Below are positions 34,889 to 45,700 of a stretch of DNA of 64,000 nt, in pieces (positions within the stretch are counted from its first letter, which is position 1; every line of letters starts with the position of its first letter). A model generated the notes under the pieces. That model was not told the DNA's origin and made no database searches. It saw only the letters and a program-made list of their open reading frames with translations. Source of the stretch: Myotis daubentonii (taxonomy: Eukaryota > Chordata > Mammalia > Chiroptera > Vespertilionidae); NCBI RefSeq assembly GCF_963259705.1, contig NC_081844.1, forward strand, positions 44,571,930-44,635,929, written 5' to 3'. Both the position numbers and the translations under genes were made by a program.

Positions 34889-36021
34889 CTAGGAGCCCGG
34901 TGCACGAAATTCGTGCACTGGGTGTGTGTGGGGAGGGGAGTGTCCCTCAGCCCAGCCTGCCCCCTCTCACATACTGGGAGCCCTCAGGTGTTGACCCCCA
35001 TCACCCTCCAATCGCAGGATTGGCCCCTTGTCCAGGCCTGATGCCTCGGCCAGAGGTGTAGACCCCCATCACCCTCCGATCGCCTGATCGGCCCCTTGCC
35101 CAGGCCTGACGCCTCCGCCAGAGGTGTCAGGCTTGGACAGGGGACCCCCATCTCCCCCTGATCACTGGCTCTGGCCCCTGCTCAGGCCTGAGGCCTCTGG
35201 CCCAGGAATCATGCCTGGGCAGGGGACCCCCATCTCCCTCTGATCGCTTGCTCCACCCCCCGCCCAAGCCTGATGCCTCTGACCCAGGCTTCAGGCCTGG
35301 GCAAGGGGACCATCGTATCCCCCCAATCCCCGGCTCAGCCCCCCACCCAGGCCTGATGCCTCGGCCAGAGGAGTTGACCCTCATCACCCTCCGATCACCA
35401 ATCACCGGATCGGCCCCTTGACCAGGCCTGAGGCTTCCGGCAGAGGCGTCAGGCCTGGGCAGGGGACCCCCAGCTCCCCACGGTTGCAGGCTCCGCCCCT
35501 GCCCACGCCTAACGCCTCTGGGTGAGGCGTCCGGCCCGGGCAGCAGGGACCCGCAGCTGCAGCGGCCCCGCGATCGTGGGCTCTGCTTTAGGCCCAGGCA
35601 AGGGATCCCAGCTCCTGGACTGCCAGCTTCGACCGTGCCCAGCTCCCATCGCTGGCTCCACCCCTACTTCCTGCTATCACTGGCCAGGGCGGAAAAGGCT
35701 CCTGATTCTCTGATCATGGCTGGGGGGCAGGGCAAAGGCGGCCCCAGGGCCACCTTTGCCCTGCCCCCCAGCTCTTAGCTCCCCGCTGGGTTTCCGATCA
35801 CTGTCAGTGGCAGGGGGCTTCTTCCTGCTTTCCCTTTCGCCTCCCTGCATTGTGCCTACATATGCAAATTAACCACCATCTTGTTGGCAGTTAACTGCCA
35901 ATCATAGTTGGCAGTTAACTGCCAATCATAGTTGGCAGTTAATTTGCATATAGCCCTGATTAGCCAATGAAAAGGGTATCGTCGTACGCCAATTACCATT
36001 TTTCTCTTTTATTAGATAGGA
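34889..36021 (-). mobile_element. Helitron, full length (about 1.13 kb), minisatellite-bearing
   Basis: On the minus strand it starts TCCTATCTAATAAAAG after an A (36022) and ends in the hairpin gtgcacgaatttcgtgcac, then cgggctcCTAG and T. The interior has about 70-80-bp GC-rich tandem units (ggccccttgcccaggcctga in plus orientation) and, near the 5' end, tandem palindromes at 35884-35925. The same subfamily recurs at 60918-62092 in opposite orientation. Confidence 0.94.
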
Positions 36022-36062
36022 TAGCTAGATTGAGCTTTAAACTAGGCATAATAATCCAGTCT

Positions 36063-36285
36063 AGCCTGGCTGGCATGGTTCAGTGGTTGAGCATCGACCT
36101 ATGAACCAGAAGATCATGGTTTAATTCCAGGTCAGGGCACAGGCCTGAGTTGTGGGCTTGATCCCCAGTGTGGGTTGTGCAGGAGGCAGCCGATCAAAGA
36201 TTCTCTGTCATCATTGATGTTTCTATCTCTCTCTCCTTCTCCCTTCCTCTCTGAAATCAATAAAAATATATTTAAAAATTATAAG
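36063..36285 (+). mobile_element. Ves SINE, full length
   Basis: Head agcctggctggcatggttca, B-box region ggtttaattccaggtcaggg, pyrimidine block and A-rich tail, flanked by the 10-bp duplication aatccagtct (36053-36062 and 36286-36295). It sits 41 bp from the Helitron end. Confidence 0.95.
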
Positions 36286-36299
36286 AATCCAGTCTATTT

Positions 36300-36560
36300 G
36301 TTGCTGCAGTAAATATTTAGTAAGTAAGTCTTTGTTTTACGGGTTTTACTAGACACTAGAGGTACAAAAACCTAGTTTTATGGAGAAAAAAGAAAGTAAA
36401 GGAGAAAGATGGAATATGTTGTTGAACTGGAAGGAGCAGATGCTGTAAGTTTAAATAGGGTAACCAGGAATGGCTGCAATGAGAAAATAAGGACCGAAAG
36501 GCAGTGAGAGGTTGAGCCATGCGTGTATCTAGGTTCTAAGCTGTCTATCAAATTCTAAGG
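36300..36560 (-). mobile_element. L2 LINE fossil, antisense
   Basis: taaatagggtaaccaggaat, gcagtgagaggttgagccat and gcgtgtatctaggttctaag match the antisense L2 text upstream of the RT region. The Ves SINE appears inserted at its edge. Confidence 0.7.
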
Positions 36561-36597
36561 CTGAGGACAGCAGCAAAATTCACTGTCACAATTAGAC

Positions 36598-36705
36598 TTT
36601 ATTTTTTATTGAATTTATTGAGGTGACATTTGTTAATAAAAGTATGTAGGTTTGAGGTGTACATTTCTATAATATAGCATCTGTATGTGATCAACAATTT
36701 TTTTT
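36598..36705 (-). mobile_element. LINE-1 3' terminus, short antisense fragment
   Basis: tttattgaatttattgaggt, gtaggtttgaggtgtacatt and atagcatctgtatgtgatca are the antisense start of the L1 3' UTR. About 108 bp. Confidence 0.75.
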
Positions 36706-38299
36706 AAAAAAAAAGCTCACATGTGTTTACTTTTCAGTAAACACCTTCCATTATTGAGGCATAATGGTCAAAATTTAGTATGGATTAGGAAGATTATACA
36801 TTTTTGACAGAGTGTTACAGAGCTTTTTAAAAAATGCTTTCTAGAATCTTAAGAGCTGTCAGTATGGAAAATCATGGATGCTTTTGTTTTTCCCTTTGCA
36901 AGTGTTAAATGTTTGATGTTCTTTTGATTTGTCAGTTTTTCTTTATGATGTGCTTGTCAAAACAGGGAGCTAACTTGAGACAGAGCATTCTGAAGCTGCC
37001 AGCGCTGCTATTCAGACTGTCATCATTTTACATTGTAACATTGCTGTGTGATGGAGGCCAGCTGGTGCATTTAGGTTTCTTATTGGAACTTTTCATCTGA
37101 TCATTATTGTGATTTGTGGTTTTGTACAGAAACGCTTAATCATTCTTATGTAGCAAGCCCTTCTGAAGCTGCAGAAAGCTTTCTCTTTCGCTGAGTAATT
37201 CCTGCTATCAATCTGCTGGTCTGGAAGAATTTCCAGTTTGCTGTATTATTGTTTGTTTGCACAGGAAGTAATACACCACAGAGGCTAAATGCATAGTAAT
37301 GGTTTGCAATGAACTAATGAGCGGTACCGTGTTTGTGATACTATTATAATTATAATACCTTGGATGAAAACAATGACTGAGTCCCTGTCTGTCATATTTC
37401 TCTCTTGTAGCATCTCAAGGGACATTTGTTTGCTTTCTTGCAAAGTCAGAGTTAACTGTGCCTCCTGCCTTGGGTGTATTCCTTTATTTTAAAGATATTG
37501 GACCTTAATATTTGGGCATGTTTCTTTAATAGTAGTAATGTGCCACTAGTAATTTCACACATATTTTTTCTGCTTTTAATGTTAACAAAAAATTGCTTTA
37601 ATATTTGTGTTTGGTTATAAATGGAAGCTACTGATGTCTAATATGTTTCAGGAAAATACATGCATGAAAATATATTACTTTTATTGTATTTATCACATAT
37701 TAGTTTAATTACAGGATGTATATTCATGACGTTGTATGTTTTGATATTCAAATCTAATACTTTGGGCAAATAAAAGATATTCACATATAATCAAGGATGA
37801 GAAATACATTTTCATGGACAATTTTAAGTTATCTTTCGTGATTAATGAGGAAAAATGTGCTTATGAAAATAGAAAACATGAATCCATCCTTTTACTAATA
37901 GGAAGTAATAGGGACAGTTCAAATATAGGAATAAAAGTACAAAATGTCATTAATCTTCACGTACCCATTAAAGACATTTTTCCCTCCTTTTGTCTCTCAT
38001 CTGTCTTCTAAAACAAGTAAGCATGTTAAAGACAGGATCTCTTTTATGAATGAGCTAAACACTACCAAATTGTCACTGGGGCATAGGGACATAGGAGGCA
38101 AAATAATCCATGCTAGTAAAATCTTGACACATTCATGAAAAAATCTACAGATGCTTTCTACACAAATATTTGTGTATCAGAAAACTTATCAGATATTTCT
38201 GTCTCACATCTTCGAGGTCCTTTTCAATTTTTCTCCTGAATTGTATAAATTACACATTGGGATTAAATGCTGGAAAATGTCTATACCTTGATCTATTTC
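36706..38299. other. Unique intronic sequence; possible conserved element
   Basis: About 1.6 kb without a named repeat. The part 36890-37430 has even base composition and motif-rich text typical of deeply conserved noncoding DNA (see findings). No credible ORF. Confidence 0.4.
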
Positions 38300-38527
38300 T
38301 TCCTTCCTTCCTTCCTTCCTTCCTTCCTTCCTTCCTTCCTTCCTTCCTTCCTTCCTTCCTCCCTTCCTCCCTTCCTCCCTTCCTCCCTTCCTCCCTTCCT
38401 CCCTTCCCTCCCTCCCTCCCTCCCTCCCTCCCTCCCTCCCTCCCTCCCTCCCTCCCTCCCTCCCTCCCTTCCTTCCTTCCTTCCTTCCTTCCTTCCTTCC
38501 TTCCTTCCTTCCTTCCTTCCTTCCTTC
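38300..38527. repeat. Compound (TTCC)n/(TCCC)n array
   Basis: About 228 bp: TTCC units, a mixed block, a pure TCCC block, then TTCC again. It encodes only spurious frames. It lies at the tail side of the Ves SINE at 38545-38768. Confidence 0.97.
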
Positions 38528-38544
38528 TTTCTTTTATCTACATC

Positions 38545-38768
38545 CAAGGATATTCTCCATTGCTTTTTAGAGAGAGTGGAAGAGAGAGGGAAAAACAGAG
38601 ACAAATATTGATGTGAGAGAAACACATCTAGTGGTTGCTTCCTGCATGCGCCCCGACCAGGCCCGGGCCGGGGAGGAACCTGTAACTGAAGTACGTGCCC
38701 TTCACCAGAATCAAACCCCTTTGTCCACAGGCCAATGCTCTATCCACTGAAAGAAATCAGCTAGGGCT
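38545..38768 (-). mobile_element. Ves SINE variant with long simple-repeat tail
   Basis: gagagagtggaagagagagg core, a GC-rich middle (accaggcccgggccggggag) and a head ending gaaatcagctagggc. The (GGAA)n array on the minus strand follows its tail. Confidence 0.82.
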
Positions 38769-39689
38769 CCACTTATCTTTCTTAGTTTAAGAAATAGCCT
38801 GACTAGAGCTGTACTGTAGCAGATAATTTGGATATATTTTATGAGTTTAGAATTATATCGTTTTTATGATATATTATAAGTTCTCAACTCCTGTGTTATT
38901 CTGTTTTCTGAAACCTTGTTTCTGGAATCTATAGTTATCTGTAGACTTTTATGAGCATGAATTAAATTTAAGAGAGTATGTTGGTACATTGTTATTGCAG
39001 TCAGACAGGGTTTCAAAAGAAGTATAGACACTCCATAAAAAAAATACCAAATCTCTAAAATAATGTTCCCAAACCTGAATGTTACAGGGAGAGAAAAAAA
39101 AACTAATGAATGTCAACCTGAAAGTCTCTATAACTGAAAACTATCCAGAAAAGAAAACTGCCTACATGTGGATGAATTAGTTCGATGAACTCCTCAAATG
39201 AGGATCCAATAAGTTGATGAAGACATATAAGACAGCTGTTTTTAGATATTGGAAGTCTGTCCAGGACTCTGATTCCTAAGATCCCTAAGGGTTGGGGGGT
39301 GGGGGGGATCACCTCAGCTGAGCATCAGACAACTATGTAGATAGAACCCAGAGTTCTGGCTATGTTGGGGAGACGGAGCTCAAATCTGGGGCTGCCGAGG
39401 TGACAGATGTTCAGAGATTCGGTAATAGAAGGAATCTGCAGAGAGAAGGGGTGTCATAAGTCTGCATAGATTTCATCTTTGGCCAAATGCGCAAGAGCTA
39501 ATTTGGGGCAACATGAGGCTCCTAGGGAGCTATATATGACTTAAATGGAGATTCTGAAAATTACAACATATCGGTTGGTGTCTAACAAGGCAGAACCAGA
39601 GACTTCTCTGTGGATGTGTGTGGGCTCGGTGGGCACTCTTGGTGAGATAGGTTTTGAAATTAAGGCTAAATTTACACTTCTACAGTATT
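38769..39689. other. Intronic sequence, unassigned
   Basis: The part 39080-39640 is GC-richer and may be an eroded repeat, but I cannot name it. No gene seen. Confidence 0.35.
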
Positions 39690-40305
39690 TTTAAAGTGTG
39701 ATCCATAACACCCCGGGGATCTCTAAGACATTTCCAGGGGGTCAGTGAAGCCAAACTAATTTACAGTAATAATAATATTATTAATAATAATAAGTTATTT
39801 GCATGGTGACTAAAACTGTGGTACTATAGCACAGATTAAGGCAGTAACAACAAACTAGGGTAGTAGTCATTTGATTTTTCACTGCTTTGAGATAGCAGTA
39901 AAAACTAACACTGTCACTTAAGGGTATCCTCTTTAAAGAAGCAAAGTATATTACTTTTATTAGCCTCAATTTTATGTAAGCCTCCTAATAATCAGATAAA
40001 ATCAGAAGTATGCATAAAAACATTCTGCTGCAAAATGAAGTTAAAGTTGTTATGGCAAGGGAAAGCACTTACATGATTGAGTTACAAATAGAACTAGCTA
40101 TATTTTTTTAAAAAATAACAATTTTATACAAAATAATGAATAATAGAGAACTATGATTATTCTCTTGGTTATTTAAGTGTATATGTTATTATTATTATTA
40201 TTATATTATTAAACAATGAATGAAGTAGATCTATGACTTCAAAGGAAGCACCTGAAAAACAGTTGATGGGAAAAAAGAATTTGCGTTAATAGTTGCAAAC
40301 ATTTT
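39690..40305 (+). mobile_element. Old hAT (Charlie-like) transposon with decayed transposase
   Basis: Collinear text matches a hAT-Charlie transposase gene: ggcagtaacaacaaactagg, gaagtatgcataaaaacatt, ggcaagggaaagcacttaca and aatgaatgaagtagatctat. In conceptual translation this is the WLSRGKAL / ELRAEL region, here riddled with stops. A (TTA)n run at 40186-40210 lies inside. The terminal repeats are not found. Confidence 0.7.
40186..40210. repeat. (TTA)n short microsatellite
   Basis: About eight TTA units, one broken. Confidence 0.85.
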
Positions 40306-40309
40306 CCAA

Positions 40310-40640
40310 AACTGGTGAAATGCAGCACTAACAGTTCTAAGAAGTCCTGTGAATCCTCAGCCAGAGAAAATTACACAAAGCAGGACAATGATCCAAAAAC
40401 TGTCCAACTTATCATCCAAAACTGGAAGCATAAAGACAATGGAATTACATTTTTTAAATGCTCAAAAATGTCAAACCAGAATATCCTACAAGATTACCTA
40501 AAAAGTTGAAGGTGAAATGAGGATATTTTCAAAAAATAAGCATGGAAATTTCATTGCCCACAGACCTTTCACTACAAGAAATCCTAATGGATGTTCTTCA
40601 AGTTAAAAGGAATTCATCCGTATTAAATCAGCTCAGTTTT
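40310..40640 (+). mobile_element. Old L1/HAL1-type fragment
   Basis: agaatatcctacaagattac, ggtgaaatgaggatattttc and cactacaagaaatcctaatg, then gttcttcaagttaaaagga, follow an L1-type 5' region known across mammals. The small frame at 40315 is incidental. Confidence 0.6.
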
Positions 40641-40983
40641 TCAGTGAATGGGAAACACTGAAAATATTACATGTCCATAGATTTATATATGTAAATGTAT
40701 ATGTTTTTAATGTTTAAAATAAAACACATGACTTTAGAATGTAAATTATAATTTTCATTATTGGATTTTTGCATGCATACATTTTTACATGTAGGAAGTT
40801 TTATATATTTAGATAGCGGGTATTTGGGGATTAAAATTCTGCCTATTGAATACTCTGTGATGGCATAGAATAAAATTAAGTGATAACATCCTCTGTGACC
40901 TACTGATTATAAATTATTATGACTTTGTGTTCATTCTGAGTTGCCATTTTCTAAGTGCTCAGAGAGGACCTGATATATAACAA
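40641..40983. other. Intronic sequence, nothing recognised
   Basis: AT-rich, no gene or repeat named. Confidence 0.4.
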
Positions 40984-41665
40984 CCAGAGGCCCGGTGCAT
41001 GAAATTCATGCATGGAGGAGGTTGTCCCTCAGCCCATCCTGTACTCTACATTCTGGGACCCCTCGGGGGATGTTGGGATTGGGCCTAAACCGGCAGTCAG
41101 ACATCCCTCTCACAATCTGGGACTGCTAGCTCCTAACTGCTCACTTGCCTGCCTGCCTGATTGCCCCTAACAGCTTCTGCCTGCCAGCCTGATCGTCCCC
41201 TAACCGCTATGCTGCCAGCATGATTGACACCTAGCTGCTCCCCTGCTGGCCTGATCACCCACAACTGTCCTCCCCTGCTGGCCTGATTGCCCCAATTGCC
41301 CTCCCCTGCCAGCCCAATGGCCCCCAACTGCCCTCCCCTGCCAGCCTGATGGCTCCCAAGTGCCCTCCCCTGCCAGCCTGATGGGCCCCAACTGCCCTCC
41401 CTGAATGCAACCCTCCTCCTCCTCCTCCTCCTCCTCCTCCTCCTCCTCCTCCTCCACACAAGGTGGTGGAGATGCTGGGGCTGGTCTCCACGCCGTGCAG
41501 AGCCGCGGGACCTCCCAGCCTACGGCGCAGAGCGGGCGGCGGTCCCTGCCTCCACTGTGCATGTGGCCATCTTGTGGTGGCCATCTTTGTGGCAGCCATC
41601 TTTTGACAACATCACGCACGAGTGCAGGAGGGCATGAGGACCACCTAGGCTCTTATTACTATAGA
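40984..41665 (-). mobile_element. Helitron with (CTC)n and GC-rich 5' part
   Basis: On the minus strand it starts TCTATAGTAATAAGAG after an A and ends in gcatgaatttcatgca, ccgggcctCTGG, T, so the 3' tetranucleotide is CTGG, still CTRR. The interior has about 30-bp units around ctcccctgccagcctgatgg. The CpG-rich 41458-41620 is not seen in the related copy at 49106. Confidence 0.9.
41412..41455. repeat. (CTC)n microsatellite inside the Helitron
   Basis: About 14 CTC units. Translated frames (poly-Glu, poly-Gly, poly-Ser) are artefacts. Confidence 0.95.
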
Positions 41666-41734
41666 TAACTATATGTCTGAGATCTTTTGTCTAAATACCA
41701 TTAAATCCCACAGTATGCTGTGCTTTAAATTTTT

Positions 41735-41950
41735 AAAAAATATATTTTTATTGATTTCAGAGAGGAAGGGAGAGGGAGAGAGAGATAGAAACATCAATGA
41801 TGAGAGAGAGTCACTGATTGGCTGCCTCCTGCCCATCCCCTACTGGGGATCAAGCCCACAACTCAGGCATGTGCCCTGACCAGGAATCGAACTGTAACCT
41901 CCTGGTTCATAGGTTGATGTTCATCCATTGGAGCCATGCAGGCCGGGCTG
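41735..41950 (-). mobile_element. Ves SINE
   Basis: Tail, ttattgatttcagagaggaa, tgattggctgcctcctgccc and the head side agccatgcaggccgggc. Flanked by ctttaaatttt on both sides (41723-41733 and 41953-41963), an 11-bp duplication. Confidence 0.92.
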
Positions 41951-42219
41951 TACTTTAAATTTTCATTCTAGTTTTAGTTTATTTCATTCCTTTGAAAATA
42001 TTGAATAATGATAGGAAGAAAGAAAATGTTTATGTATAGGCAAGTTCTTCGGATAAATGTAAATTATTTAAGAAATAATATGTTTAAGAAGGGAAGTCTA
42101 TGTTTATCCCTTAATTCAAATTTTCATCTATCCATTCAAATTTATTGACCATCTAGTACATATTAACTACAACACAAGGTGGTAGTTTAGCACTTAAAGA
42201 GTATTCAATCAAATATATG
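41951..42219. other. Intronic sequence, nothing recognised
   Basis: AT-rich spacer before the LTR. Confidence 0.4.
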
Positions 42220-42225
42220 GCATAT

Positions 42226-42755
42226 TGTCGAGTAAGACTCCCTCCACGTTCTGGGTGGAGTAGGGTTCGGTATCTGAAAGAGGAGCCGCACAACAAATGA
42301 GAGAAAAAGACACGAGATAATTTTGCAATATTGGGGGACCAGGAGGGAAAGTCCCGAAGGACTTCCTCCCATGCTCAGGCCGCTCCAATCTTTTATTGAT
42401 CTGGAGTAGCCCTTAGGGTAAGGAGGTTTCAATGACACACAGATCAGCAGACAATTTCCAGGAATAGACAAAGTATCTGATTAGCTCATCAATAGATTTC
42501 TGGGAGTATCTGATTAACAATAATCAACAAGGATCTACATAAGTATCTAAGGAATTAAGTGAACTAAGGTGGGGATGCTTCAACTATTATTACCTAAATT
42601 AACTGAGTGGCTCCTAGATTAACTGGGTGGTGCACAGCCCTGACCTTTGCTAGGACTTTCAAGCCCTGACCTTTACTAGGACTTTCAAGGGCTACTGGCT
42701 TTTGGGGGGTCTCTGTCTAAACTCAGCTAGTGAAGACAATGAATGGACTCCGGCA
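42226..42755 (-). mobile_element. Solo retroviral LTR (class II-like)
   Basis: A 530-bp block is bounded by TG...CA with an exact 6-bp duplication gcatat on each side (42220-42225 and 42756-42761). On the minus strand an AATAAA signal (42392-42397 in plus coordinates) precedes the GC-richer R/U5 part and the ...cgaca end. No gag, pol or env flanks it, so recombination between two LTRs has removed the provirus body. A 6-bp duplication points to the ERV2/betaretrovirus-like group. A 26-bp tandem duplicate lies at 42637-42688. Confidence 0.88.
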
Positions 42756-42761
42756 GCATAT

Positions 42762-45700
42762 GAAATGAGATAGTGGGTTTATTATTATGAAAAGTGAATG
42801 CAGAGGAAAAGCACACATGGGTATAGTTTTCCACGCTGAGATTCTGATGAGACCATTAATTTATATTTTAAATCATAATACTAATCAATGTGCTTTATCC
42901 AATGAATCATAATATCTAATACCTAATATAATAATGATCTGTCCCTCATTTAGTTTTTGAAAGTCAGGAGAAAATAAAATCTGACATTGGGATAAAAATG
43001 AGTTTCAAATTGTGCTACCAGTGTATTTGTATTCATTCCCTTTCATAGAAAAATGGAGAATGTTAGGCAAGTCTTTGTATAAAAAGGAAATCAACAACAT
43101 TTTCTGTGTGGAATATTTAATAGCACATTTTAAAAAATTGAATAAAATAATAAACTGTCAGTTTTACATGAATATTTGCTATTCAGTATTACCTCCTGGG
43201 GTTTAAGTTAATGAATTTTAGTACTGGAAATTTTTGAATGCTTGGCAGCCTTAAACATTGTCTTGGTGTTATGGTGCTAACTCTAAATCTGTTTAATAAG
43301 TATCATTACTAGCAATGATAATTCAAGTATAAAATTCTAACTGATAGAAAATGTTAACTTCTTTATAATGAGTATAAAAGAGCCATTCTGGTAACATTAA
43401 CAGATTCCCAGATTAAATAATACATTAAGTAAAATAAAAAAGTATATGTCTTTGTTTACTCACATTTCTATTTATCTTTCCAAATCATGTATTTTTATCC
43501 ACCAGTTGATGATAATAACATAATGGTCCTGCTTATCTATTGTTAGTAATGCTAGCAAATGTAAAGATCAAAAAATTACCATCAGGGAGAGGTCTGATAC
43601 CAAGGGAGCACAGAGTACTAGAGATAAGGTTTGGGAAAATCCGTAATTAAGTTTTGATGATACAGGTTATGAGGACAAGAGGCAGGGACATGAATTGGAG
43701 ATATTTCGACTATAGCAAAAAGGAGGCAAATTGTGCTTGGCACAAATTAGGCATGAATGACTGAATGATTGAAGGAATGATATTTATTCAATATGCATCT
43801 AAATAGACTAAGTAATATATAGCATATTTTGAAATTAGCTGAGGTGAGACGTTTCCACGTTGGGATTCTCATGATTTAAGGAGAAACATGTGAAGCCCTA
43901 TGGAGTTTCATCTGGTGACTCAATGTATTCCCCATAGTTGGATTTTGACAATGATTTGTTCTTTGATTGTAAATAGTGTAAGTCGTTTTCAAAAGCTACC
44001 TGGTGCTTTCCTTTTGTTTCTGAGAGTTCACAGATTCTATGGAACTTTTGAAAATGTTTTCCCAAATGATTTTCTGACATTGGAGCATTATAATGCAGTC
44101 CAAAATCATATCCTATCATTTAGATACAGATTCAAAGAAAATAGATTTCCAGGTTTACACCTTTCTTCTCACCTTCCCTCTCCTACATCTCTCCACTCTA
44201 AAACATTTCTAGTTGGAAGTAACATTTGTGTTACATGTAGAAGAGTCTCTAATTCTATTGGTATAATTATGATAAAAAACACTGACCTGAAAAAGTCCTA
44301 CTTTAACAATTACATTGATAATGGCCAGGACTATGAAATGTCTGGGTTCACCCTAATGGCAAGCTATCCTGACACAGTTTCTTGTGCTCTGGAAGAAGTC
44401 ACAAGACCACTGGGTCAGAGACTGAGGATCGTTATACTCGCAGGAATAGCATTAGCCAGAATAATACCATTTGCACAGGTTCCTTGAGCTTCGGTTTCCA
44501 CAGGTTGATATAACAAGGGCCATATGACATTTGTATATATGGTGGTTTCTATTCCAGGATAGGAACCTCAATATCTTATAAGAAGTGAAGTAGACAGAAC
44601 AATGGCTTCCAACAGATATTTATATCTTAAGCCTAAACCCATGAATTTACTTTTTTCATTTTCACTTTTACTATTTCTGATTTCTCCTTTATTAAGCCTG
44701 ATTATATCACTTGCCTATCTTTTCCATTTAAACAAATGTAAAGTTCTAAACCTACAATGGCTAGATTAATCATTTTTTTAGAACAGGAATGATTCTTTCG
44801 TTCCCAATTCTACAACCTTTGCTGGATCCAATCAGTTTCCTTGTATGCAATGAACCACTGCTCAGTCCTTGAGTTGCTCTACAGTATCATGTGCAGCTTT
44901 ATTCCAATCATTCTATCCTTAGACCTCTACAAGATTGACCAGACTGAATTTCTTAAAGCCTGATCACTCATATGCCTGCCCACTGTGCTTGTTTTTCTCT
45001 TGCTGTTCATTGCTCATAAATATTCACACACAACTCGCCAGTGATCAGTGTTTATCCTATTCTGATTGCAAGCACAATTTGCCACTCTGATTCAAGCACT
45101 GATTTTGCTGACCTGGCTAACTGGATGCCACTTCTTTTGTCTCTGTAATTCCAAATGCAATTGCCATACTCAGTGGAGAGGTTGACCTGCTGGAGAAGTG
45201 CTTTTATTGCCATGGTATTGTATGAGTAGCTGTCCACCCTATCAGAGTCTCTGCCAAAGCTCTTAGGATTGATTGTCTTATACTCGGGTAATGAATATTT
45301 TGAGTGAAAAGACATATATATTCATCCTTCTGAATAAATTCCAAGTGCTGTATATCCAGTGAAATGTTTATGTTTCCCACCTGAAGGTATTCCTCCCCCT
45401 TCTATATCTCACAGTAATTTATTTCCCTCATTGTGGCTTTTCACTATTATATGGGTGGTATCTACCATCTGCGAGGGTCTATAACTCACCTGGTTCCTTT
45501 TATTTTTGCATTCTCCTTATCAACCTGAACAAAGCCTTGCTTTGAGGTTCACATGTAAAAAGTTAATTGATATAAATAAAACTGTTAAAAGTATAATCCT
45601 TGCATTTTCAAGGATTTTTGCTTCTCAAATCAAATATTTCCATACTGCTTGATATTTTTACAATGAGTATATACTACTTTCATAATCAGAAAAATAATTT

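Noticed and set aside
38170..38625. Frames of 110-148 codons rich in PSFL or EGRK repeats
   Set aside because: They are translations of the (TTCC)/(TCCC) array on both strands.
41133..41668. Frames with poly-Arg, poly-Glu, poly-Gly or poly-Ser
   Set aside because: They come from the (CTC)n run within a Helitron.
43898..44119. 73-codon minus frame opposite the 195-codon ORF
   Set aside because: Antisense shadow; no features of its own.
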